Both the position numbers and the translations under genes were made by a program. DNA of 64,000 nt from CAZLMW01 sp964560875 (GTDB lineage: Bacteria; Myxococcota_A; UBA9042), in contig CAZLMW010000032.1 in NCBI GenBank assembly GCA_964560875.1, forward strand, positions 7,803-71,802, given 5' to 3'. The number at the start of each line of letters is the position of its first letter. Positions within the stretch are counted from its first letter, which is position 1. Shown piece after piece: positions 63,001-64,000 of this stretch. The notes under the pieces were generated by a model, which was not told the origin of the DNA, ran no database searches, and worked only from the letters and a program-made list of their open reading frames with translations.

Positions 63001-63663
63001 CTGTCGAGCAACCTGTACGACCACAACCCGAACACGGGCGCTGGTGGTACGGCGGTTCATGTCTCGGGTCGTCTGGTTCGGGCTCCCGACGAGGATTGGT
63101 TCAAGTTCTTCGCCCGCGACAATACGGACAGCGGCTCCAACGCCTGTGACCGTTTCGGCGTGCGCGCTCGGTTCCTCAAGAACCCCAACGGCCGTCTGCG
63201 TTTCCAGGTCTACCGCGGCAAGTGCCCGCCGGTGAAGAATGCGGCCATCGCGGGTCCGGGCAACGGCGGCGGCGAGAACAAGAACAACGCCGTCTGCTGC
63301 GGCGACACGGACTTCCAGTGGTTCACGCGCTTCAAGCGCTACTCGCAAAACTACTACAGCAGCGGTGAGTCCGAGTGGGGCCAGTGCCCGTGCCAGAGCA
63401 ACAGCTCGTACTCGACGTATCACGCGTGGAACAGCGGCTACAACTGGAACGGCTACCCGGGTCCGTACTGCATGAACTTCCGGCGCAGCAACACCGGTCG
63501 GTGCATCCCTCAGGGCTACTACAAGACGCGCTGCCAGGATGACTCGTCGTGGTTCTACCTCAAGGTCTACCACATCGGTGGCACGGCCTCGTGCAGCGAC
63601 TACCAGTTCGAGGTTACCAACGGCATCTACTCGGGTAGCACGCGCGGTCGAGCCGGTCCGTAG
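45046..63663 (+). CDS. Giant modular lipoprotein (6,205 residues): MopE-repeat scaffold with inserted lectin, TLDc and propeller-like modules
   Basis: ATG with GGAGG 6 nt upstream. Lipobox VFGA-Cys29 predicts a lipid-anchored surface protein. In order: Ig-like region (about 40-160); about 17 CDDG-type Cys repeats (165-845); jelly-roll (849-1014); Ig-like (1014-1119); GATase-like domain (1119-1345); beta-sandwich (1376-1502). From about 1577 to 5932 lie about 30 MopE-type repeats (DCNDxDxxVNPGAxEICDGxDNNCDGxxDEGCDDDGDGYCD, split here for reading). These are interrupted in frame by SUEL lectin, two C-type lectins, a coiled coil, a CPxGY domain, five propeller-like repeats, jelly-roll and two TLDc domains. 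A prepeptidase-like Cys-rich end (5969-6205) closes it. D-x-D-x-D-G loops suggest calcium binding. Adhesion or prey/substrate binding is inferred. There is no frameshift or internal stop, and base use is uniform. No catalytic site was identified. Confidence 0.85.
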   Translation: MKSPSNTRVSRIDRLALPIAALAIVFGACAEEPDPPSGLLTDYASGVDAEFGVETFALGPPSISVTYPPAKPFTGFDQQAGNTPLTPNGVELSVKNCDLKPGTCAIECRLNGVLKFKTYKLKGNQIANVGNAGLKTLTCYLLDESGGGSKEFKNTEARTVRSFYVRKPCKNGSDCASSDACAYEQCVDLKCFYSPKPFCCNDNWACLTGETCQNAGTASAKCSSCTQDADCSDGDECTTDKCDLSLSKGQCTNIKTNAKCCTKASDPCDDGLACTTDTCDTTKKECINKKIAGACCSNADCDPNDPCLVGQCVDAECRTGADIFKKDCCSPKHNPTCNDNRHCSLDKCDTTDAKYQKVTDGVKWTQCKHSPDPSKGDDCCDPFNQTNECDDGNACTYDACINFTCVNKVVAQCCLADKDCNDKNSCTTDTCAKEKDAKATDAGECVFKKADPLCCESTPDCDDGKQCTADKCNLFTNKCVFTKTDPSCCDLSSECNDNDLCTTDFCVNGFCVHGPDGQKPNCCTKSDNCNDNNPCTIDTCDTVKNDCKFVSNGDPTCCVGNDDCDDGDCATLDFCASNNKCAFKGDPTKCSNNIDCDDGLACTKDTCDTSSGCGVCKHEASKGCCDNDAQCNDGNPCSADKCLNNKCENSGLAGCCIDDKDALSKCDDKNGCTIDYCINNTCRHTVPKNGCCATDKDCEDGDFCTLNQCSDIDAGSKTGKCKFPKDPLKKDCTCDPTKVAQDVPNSHCNDNNTCTIDACIGGICIHKPKKGCCLDKFDCNDGNLCTFDQCVFNECLNYEATGDNALCCKKETEKIDCAYLNSSCAKGICETKTDGSRACVASPLDVCTVQIGYCQDFSGGTSLKAMGWNPGDVKGTAKTNWKVATKGNLGPDQHAMLDWTPTKTDYETCLQSPIIQAAGSKSITIQYDRLLDVVKEDTTFRIYGSLDGADVDWTKATLIDVITPKSDVGPNTVDLKLPPALTGSNGLRLAFCAAGKSTANLTSFGLDNVCVVKGGKPTFGKCPPNQIAKFNDLIALPLKAKDPDSDAILSFSLVNAPKFVTLSSALYFWLDNSWNTQLKILPKDINDVGTHTVTIKVSDGFLYSLCTFKVTVIANAGYLVWRPTEVPSTHGAKIANLLKGWVAKKGLTGEKAIVQHTTDLSLYSDLTKFAAIYISLGVYPKKHVLTETEALPLKLFLQQGGKLYFEGGDTWAFDTQTSLHGFFHIKSAKDDSNFGVEGPLKGNGVYQNAKQSPVKFYSFAYEQNFTYNNGNDLLNAATQVKETRNVLHNDGKNDKFFVQVAHDDPNGYRTVASSILVSGLTTDTGTDKPEDAIERIQAFFEEGFVDCVDAKACDDGDECTQDSCIDKRCEHKNTCECSGQETVKCGDTITITSNKGGKSDKVEIYNCAAGTKFSGNEYAVKFGTNTSRPVELNVTSLSDPSARVFVLNAGKGTTCDTNACFATGGAGKTKFASAKGNLYYIVLDTVEGKDATAKVTITCGAGEICNDLQDNNSNGLIDCKDLASCCGDPACAEICDGVDNDCDGHIDENCDADGDKFCDAKAVVEGTPAVCPKGKGDCDDSDTTVNPGAKEVCLNGKDDNCNGAQDEEDAAGCKNYFKDVDEDKFGAGAPKCLCAPKGTYTADKGGDCNDADPKINPVDNPEICHNGVDDDCTGTQNDLNALGCTTFYTDTDADGFGTLPKKCLCFAEGAATAKKPGDCNDGDTNINPNAKEICNGLDDDCDGLRDEGCDDDGDLYCDFDMKYVAVGAEKKQCAQAAQGANLNVTCSEKDAKITQISFASYGQPKGKCGGFEQSACHAKLSVQKLKDACLGKHSCIIAATDQVFGKPCEGQKSLQVEVVCTGKNGKPPSKCPKGPGDTDDNDPKINPEGIEICDGKDNDSDFQIDEDCDDDGDQYCDKDMIVIGAPDVCPKGGGDCDDKVKTTNPGVNENCATIGIDDNCNGNDNDVDADNCTPRFYDNDKDNYGTTEFKCLCKPLGLFFAKLTGDCNDYDKTIHPGAAEICDNIDNNCNGKVNEGCDDDGDGYCDANQPWDVTGILVCKNGKGDCDDQDKEVNPGKAEKCGNGKDDDCDGSQNDPNAIGCTTFYSDADGDGFGTNTSKCLCVPEGTFTATKKGDCDDTKKTVNPIATEMCNNVDDNCNGVKDESCDQDGDGFCDAKKQVTLSDACPKSRPVCAGQEYLNTCYTGFKDTKTFAGANKYCTGLGGHLAVIDESKENEVVRKAALQGCGAGTLSIIGLGDTDKEGTYKWVDGTLYQYKNWKTGQPDNGGAGLDEDGVVISSTTGAWEDIQLTAKHCFVCEVKLANYKPRAGDDCNDNDKNVYPGATEICDDVDSDCDGKVDNSCDKDNDGYCDAKLGVSNPAPKVCPKGGNDCDDLNQDQNPGVKEICGNGIDDDCNGSQNDQDASNCTAFYFDGDKDKYGLNVKLCLCEPAGNYTAKVGGDCEDKNPLINPAGKEICGNSIDDDCSGTQNDENAQGCSKFFLDQDGDKHGLDGLTKCLCFGENDYTAKVGGDCNDVDPKIHKGGTEVCDNADNDCDSKVDEGCNGDGDEYCNGDMVTTGLPSICPKGGGDCNDQDAEVNPGHAEWCDGKDNNCDSPHTSAALAAQRKKWEDAQTARLAADAKVTGLQKDIVNLTKLIGTQEILCQNQPSQQCSDQLAKFKKDKTDREAGLKTAQADAAAKLSAEKTEYNTYIKMLKAGGTSDEGCDDDGDDYCDAAMKTVGKPVACPKGGNDCKDTDKNIHPGMQENCATTFDDNCDGSTNDVNALGCKKFGEDLDGDAYFPDNGKISCICRAEAPLTGTKSGDCDDKNKLVNPGVQEICDGVDNDCDGKVDNGCDDDGDSYCDASMVTIGKPAVCKNGGGDCNDSSASVNPGAKEICNDNIDQNCDGDLNGIDAVGCKKHYHDGDNDGWAVDVALCLCAPQNAYKVTDTKKIGDCDDTTQAVNPAAAEKCGDGLDNNCNGTQNDLNALGCKSFFEDSDKDGYGGGSARCQCLPEGTFVTALGGDCNDNDPTVSPGAPEICDNKDNNCKGGKDEGCDNDLDGFCDANMKIAASATCVNSKKPTGTALVVNNADIKNTGVAGNSGKGTAYTVKCLNGYVAVGLDGLKDNGMVSRYRLKCAKLNPDGSFGITVFSDYFGTANSSPIPAINCAKGHVLIGGTNYVHKATGQLIRFMTRCKSVVDVSKAQNNATASNVGNFGDTASGQSTGTTVCPNGYAVTGIQGTFGPNPYNVGFVCARVENKVDGLVPGDDCNDADKTINPAAVEKCDDKDQDCDGEADNTCDADKDGYCNKTKTIVGTPVVCSKGGNDCDDLNAGVHPGKTEVCDDLDNDCNGQLDDGCDVDGDDYCTQAKSVIGKPKVCPNGAGDCDDKQKAINPGAKEVCDGIDNNCAAGADEICKDNDGDGYCIGNTGVSGGCPKGGNDCDDTNASINPGQREDCNTEADDNCSGTPNDLNAVNCVNWFVDFDGDNWGAGKSECRCHQTGKLTSNQEGDCDDKNPTVNPAATEICDGVNNDCNFKLLKGVQFNGQVVSSMNVGSHGGGFHLFHKEYWYPQWSGSYNTTVRRYDINHKSLGSFNSGRRYVRQLSGDPKEDTYYVACQHNGIRKMKGKTSSVLWTRSISSYPGAVTSDGNKVYAQRYNDYRGLYILNRSNGNQEAYKQLQGDLYGQYNFGLLHAIDGKLYRGAYADRWVYRYNISDLKHDGMKFRVTPTIYTSAFNGKDLCVSDTGNNVYCYELPKSSDPIPGTNARVVGLQPYSHGGGYHLFHKQFWIPEWTSGNTKVRTYNDKYEQTGEFNTGYQYIRQLAGDPNDDHYYTVTYSSSSGISRVRKQKGKTSAVVWSKNPTTYMSGIAVDGKNVYVMRHNSSTVWVLDKTNGNTSKTANLTNGFTGTMYGGLAVVGNKLYRASTDRWLYRYDINLASSSWKHDGGKWQLDVTPYFGAYTGSQLCYGSTSGSIWCYNMPGDVSGLYTGTRNVQPQSHGGGYHPKYKQYWNPGWNGSFSTRIYKYSNTGAYLGNFNSGARYVRAVNGDPTEDTYYMAEQYEGISKRKSNSSSMLWRTNIGSYEGSVDTDGQSVYAMRYNDHRSVYKLDRANGKLLNTLQLDKWYGQDSYGGMHIYQGKLYRGVYSARWVWRYDLATMQHDGIRFQVAPTNYASAITSDGEYCAASTGAPFYCYKLPGKDDNFIGNPAGMDTRSHGAGYHAYFKEYWYPQWSGDTVYRYSQQGKYLGLFRTGQANIMQLVGERTGSAFYTANWGYGTVTKLTGKVGTSKKLWSANIGGTVGGVAVDGNYVYAMRYNSSTLWYLNKETGSTVKTLNLNTVNGNIYGGLAVVQGKLIRGSDNRWVYRYDVSTGQFDGVAFQAGTNIHNSTWDGKEYCIAHASYSAVRWCYPLTNTLQPLSDEGCDDDGDGYCDSSMRITADGTAKVCPKTRMKCDGSVYGGTCVRSYSKTGTTWPQAQAQCETWGGNLASLHGAGQAGAIKTDAVKTCGGIKPFWIGMTDKDFGGSFRWEDGSPVDWTNWAKNEPDSKSTAAYFSDGILLTPSEQATLNDWHSAKVQTSGLSKSANIVTGGQNFNFTFSGIPKPKAGQSTLKVRTRVAGDFGSSSEYANVYIEGSHYGNVGNESGGDCTSKTREFSVPISTISDGVITVRLQNTGSVGAGCSERKVQVELLYEYASGSGQKLLPKWKVCYRASKDGFSSSTFHSKCNGKGPTFTIMTNDKGRKAGGYMTSSWHSSSNYIYDSEAFLFSLSDNKVFDVRYPQYAGYGNNSYGPTFGAGHDIYVNSSMKRGYTYFGHSYKCHLGGSGSTACRNYFFSTYSSWTLSDVEVYYQDGFTTPPPTDGQDYVSVGTDGKWSDVANKTTLDCFVCTRPITGAQYGFGDDCEDGNGAANPGTPEVCDNKDNNCNGAIDEGCDDDDDDYCDASMGVVGTPAACPNGANDCDDADSNVNPGAQENCNTPYDDNCNGLLSENNAKSCIKQYYDGDGDGYGTASFQCLCTTTQCATNTFKDDFDGKTAAGWTFKRCTPNNKNPTNCSTSATGQGWQHRPNSFNYRTPKGALYYGDPKTDKFAFGASAGTARSPKIKVPANAKPELTFSIYSGIEANPKTDHISLRVFVDGKFAEELWGKSKLQSRYLRCDGSAVCNPGSNILTTAQEAQLNSWYGNSNAEWELCYQMSRDGTSASTFHNRCNSKGETMTVIKATNGRKFGGYSNLSWTNGSYYQGTSSSWLYSLDKKTKHTYYRYSQYGIYQWSRYGPTWGGGHDLRSAYSDMRYNGYTNLGHTYRCPSGYGYGNGTCRSWLAGQYSGWQNAEFEVYTRKSNGSTFQTDKWIDLKFDLAKYVGKDIQLEFYFDTVNKDKNDGLGVFIDNIRLANGACSKYTATKYGDCDDTKGYVFPSESAEICDGKDNNCNNVVDEGCDADGDGYCDKDKFVSSTQACPKTGGPGSKNCKIVISDKPRYVGQPISQNTHSHGGGFHPKYQEYFYPSWGSRTIYTYNKQRQNTGSFSTGQYYTMGLAGDPDTKIDQYYTANYYYYRIYAWKGKTSSQAWSVYFGYYAGYVAADDKYVYAQKTNNTRIYVLRKDNGSNIANYYTSGGSYQTYWGYGGSAVLNKVADNGSIIKKYYRAAGSSRFVERFTIPTSGSTAQYDGLRFQTASYTYNATFDGSDLCISPNSSSVYCYTLKESSCTRGDDCNDDTKAQNPGMTELCDDLDNNCDGAVDEKCDKDNDDYCDKNMPVVGAPKTCGKGGGDCDDNDKAKNPGTVEICDGKDNNCNKLIDELGSKNCTNFYFDGDQDGYAVDSKRCLCKADGVFRVPESKFKTLGKDCDDSSATAHPGAKEMCDNLDNDCDKSVDELCDKDGDGYCDKNMITVGAPKVCKFGGNDCNDGNKTVNPGAVELCNNADENCNGIIDENASDHCGYLPNSISKCSKGKCVVVGCAEGYFNLNGLMSDGCECNGTDQHEPNNVCGNATSLSSNLYDHNPNTGAGGTAVHVSGRLVRAPDEDWFKFFARDNTDSGSNACDRFGVRARFLKNPNGRLRFQVYRGKCPPVKNAAIAGPGNGGGENKNNAVCCGDTDFQWFTRFKRYSQNYYSSGESEWGQCPCQSNSSYSTYHAWNSGYNWNGYPGPYCMNFRRSNTGRCIPQGYYKTRCQDDSSWFYLKVYHIGGTASCSDYQFEVTNGIYSGSTRGRAGP
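45540..47580 (+). repeat. About 16 CDDG-type Cys repeats in the giant lipoprotein
   Basis: Each unit is about 40 residues around C-[DN]-D-[GNK]-x2-C-T-x-D-x-C, for example CDDGLACTTDTC, CNDKNSCTTDTC and CNDNNPCTIDTC, usually followed by a CC pair. One more copy (CDDGDECTQDSC) stands alone near 49110. The Cys pattern implies a rod of disulfide-bonded knots. Confidence 0.85.
50383..50631 (+). other. SUEL-type galactose-binding lectin domain (in the giant lipoprotein)
   Basis: Residues about 1780-1862. It has the family's features: LNVTCSEKDAKITQISFASYG with the conserved first Cys, GGFEQSAC, a C-x-GKHSC-like segment (CLGKHSC), FGKPCEGQKSLQVEVVC. Related domains (sea-urchin egg lectin, latrophilin) bind galactose or rhamnose. 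It sits between the YCD end of one MopE repeat and the CPKGPGD start of the next. Confidence 0.75.
51616..52005 (+). other. C-type lectin-like domain 1 (in the giant lipoprotein)
   Basis: Residues about 2191-2320. The fold markers are CYTGFKDTKTFAGANKYC, GGHLAVIDESKENE, IGLGDTDKEGTYKWVDG, then QPDNGG in the ligand loop and GAWEDI, ending HCFVCE. A QPD motif usually favours galactose-type sugars, while EPN favours mannose. It is inserted after DACPK and before GDDCND of a MopE repeat. Confidence 0.8.
52885..53200 (+). other. Coiled-coil insertion (in the giant lipoprotein)
   Basis: Residues about 2614-2719 are helical and low in Cys, unlike everything around them (AALAAQRKKWEDAQTARLAA; LKTAQADAAAKLSAEKTEYN). 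One Cys pair (CQNQPSQQC) in the middle may tie a hairpin. The insert lies between NNCD and SDEGCDDDGD of one MopE repeat, the same site used by the propeller block. Confidence 0.75.
54262..54836 (+). other. CPxGY beta domain (in the giant lipoprotein)
   Basis: Residues about 3073-3264. It contains three related segments, KCLNGYVAVGLDG, NCAKGHVLIGGTN and VCPNGYAVTGIQG, each followed by a strand ending near a Cys (KC or VC). It resembles a three-fold beta-prism-like repeat. Ligand unknown. It lies between a DANMK-type end and PGDDCND. Confidence 0.6.
55663..58285 (+). repeat. Four tandem propeller-like repeats (in the giant lipoprotein)
   Basis: Each unit is about 215 residues, starting near 55663, 56347, 57001 and 57650. 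Shared markers in order are SHGGGYH, K-x-Y-W-x-P-x-W, G-x-F-N-x-G, GDP-x-[ED]D-x-YY, V-Y-[AV]-[MQ]-R, GGL-x-VV-x-GKLYR, RW-[VL]-YRYD and a final YCY. The copies have diverged well beyond simple duplication. Repeated aromatic-Asp strands fit a small beta-propeller. A fifth copy lies at 61447-62135. The block sits inside a MopE repeat between NNDCN and DEGCDDDGD. Confidence 0.75.
58378..59705 (+). other. C-type lectin-like domain 2, split by a TLDc domain (in the giant lipoprotein)
   Basis: The N-terminal part (58378-58690) shows CVRSYSKTGTTWPQAQAQC, GGNLASLHG, WIGMTDKDFGGSFRWEDG and NEPDSKS in the ligand loop. The domain resumes at about 59614 with DYVSVGTDGKWSDV and closes with LDCFVC. All that lies between (about 300 residues) belongs to other folds. 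The split falls in the long loop after NEPD. Confidence 0.75.
58702..59580 (+). other. TLDc domain 1, itself interrupted (in the giant lipoprotein)
   Basis: It starts ILLTPSEQATLNDWHS (58702-58752). An unrelated beta-sandwich of about 131 residues intervenes (58753-59145). It continues with WKVCYRASKDGFSSSTFHSK, GGYMTSSWHSS, FLFSLSD, GPTFGAGHDIYV and ends VEVYY. TLDc domains (TBC/LysM-associated, oxidation-resistance proteins) are mainly known from eukaryotes. Confidence 0.75.
60110..61212 (+). other. Jelly-roll domain split by TLDc domain 2 (in the giant lipoprotein)
   Basis: The jelly-roll starts FKDDFDGKTAAGWTF and runs to FAEELWGKSKLQ (about 60480). It resumes at about 61052 with DKWIDLKFDLAKYVGKDIQL and ends GVFIDNIRLANG. 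The inserted TLDc domain (60533-61041) has NILTTAQEAQLNSWYG, ELCYQMSRDGTSASTFHNRC, GGYSNLSW, GPTWGGGHDL and FEVYTRK. It is uninterrupted, unlike TLDc 1. Confidence 0.75.
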
Positions 63664-63694
63664 CAGCCTGACGATCGAGACGATCGCGATTCAA

Positions 63695-63739
63695 CGACGC
63701 CCTCGGTGGTCCACAGGCTGCCGGGGGCGTCGACGTTTT
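63695..63739 (+). terminator. Intrinsic terminator of the giant lipoprotein gene
   Basis: cgacgccctcgg (63695-63706) pairs with ccgggggcgtcg (63721-63732) over 12 bp with one G-T wobble, with a 14-nt loop. acgtttt follows. It begins 32 nt after the stop codon. Confidence 0.8.
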
Positions 63740-63774
63740 GATAAGGTTGCGCCGCTGCAGACCGTTGCGGCGCT

Positions 63775-63859
63775 GCCGGGATGGCGGAATTGGTAGACGC
63801 AGGGGACTTAAACTCCCTTGAGACCTGGTCTCGTGCGGGTTCAAATCCCGCTCCCGGCA
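63775..63859 (+). tRNA. tRNA-Leu (UAA)
   Basis: 85-nt class II tRNA with a long variable arm. The acceptor GCCGGGA (63775-63781) pairs with TCCCGGC (63852-63858), followed by A; CCA is not encoded. The anticodon loop CTTAAAC gives UAA at 63809-63811, reading UUA (and UUG by wobble). The T-arm has GGTTCAAATCC. A 7-bp hairpin (GCGCCGC/GCGGCGC, 63749-63773) ends one base before the tRNA and may matter for processing. Confidence 0.96.
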
Positions 63860-63946
63860 CCCTTCAGAAAACGGCCATCGTTTCAGCCGGTTCCAAGCGG
63901 CCCAAAAGAAATCGAAGTTGGCGACGAGAAAGGGGCCAAAAAGCGG

Positions 63947-63975
63947 TTGACAGGGGTAGGCGCTGGATCTACAAA
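63947..63975 (+). promoter_or_regulatory. Promoter directed out of the window's right edge
   Basis: A perfect TTGACA (63947-63952) is followed after 17 nt by TACAAA (63970-63975, 4 of 6). Its form resembles the tRNA-Gly promoter in this window (TTGACA, 17 nt, AT block). It would drive a gene beyond 64000, quite possibly another stable RNA gene. Confidence 0.5.
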
Positions 63976-64000
63976 GCCGCTCCCCGCGTGAGGTGAGCCC

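Overview
The window is GC-rich, densely coded DNA that looks like a Myxococcota chromosome (the old Deltaproteobacteria). The signs are MYXO-CTERM-like C-terminal sorting tails, many very large Cys-rich lipoproteins, MopE-type metal-binding repeats, a PEGA-type Ser/Thr kinase, and a run of genes resembling the Myxococcus Glt gliding-motility complex. Nothing points to a phage, plasmid, transposon or CRISPR array. The assignment is inferred from gene content, not from a marker gene.

Layout. Positions 1-911 hold the 3' part of a Cys-rich secreted protein. Positions 924-6493, all on the minus strand, hold truA, a fused FN3/sorting-tail/beta-barrel protein, asd, a PP2C phosphatase and an HU/IHF protein. 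Positions 6737-13891 hold three paralogous ASH/PKD/DUF2135-like lipoproteins on the minus strand. A 717-bp divergent intergenic region with a 22-bp tandem repeat follows. Positions 14609-26594 on the plus strand hold a vWA lipoprotein, two outer-membrane beta-barrels, three periplasmic TPR proteins, a tiny coupled ORF and a small secreted protein. By order, size and domains this resembles gltB-gltA-gltC joined to gltD-gltE. Positions 26846-34651 hold three more ASH lipoproteins, so the Glt-like locus is bracketed by six paralogs. Then come arginine deiminase, an overlapping antisense HEAT lipoprotein, a protein with three DsbA-like domains, a degenerate matrixin-like protein with a MYXO-CTERM-like tail, a four-Cys small protein, a PEGA kinase and tRNA-Gly.

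The last third (45046-63663) is one continuous 18.6-kb gene for a 6,205-residue lipoprotein. Its backbone is about 17 short CDDG-type Cys repeats followed by about 30 MopE-type Asp/Cys repeats. At a few fixed loop positions of that repeat, other modules are inserted in frame: an SUEL-type lectin, two C-type lectins, a coiled coil, a CPxGY beta domain, five propeller-like repeats, jelly-rolls and two TLDc domains. Some insertions are nested (MopE repeat > C-type lectin > TLDc > beta-sandwich). A good terminator and tRNA-Leu(UAA) follow.

How the genes may work together (inference): nearly every non-housekeeping gene encodes an envelope or surface product: lipoproteins, OM barrels, periplasmic TPR scaffolds, a thiol-oxidoreductase-like protein that could help fold Cys-rich proteins, and sorting-tail proteins. 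The region reads as a surface/adhesion and envelope-machine neighbourhood. The giant modular lectin-like lipoprotein and the Glt-like locus are its most unusual parts.
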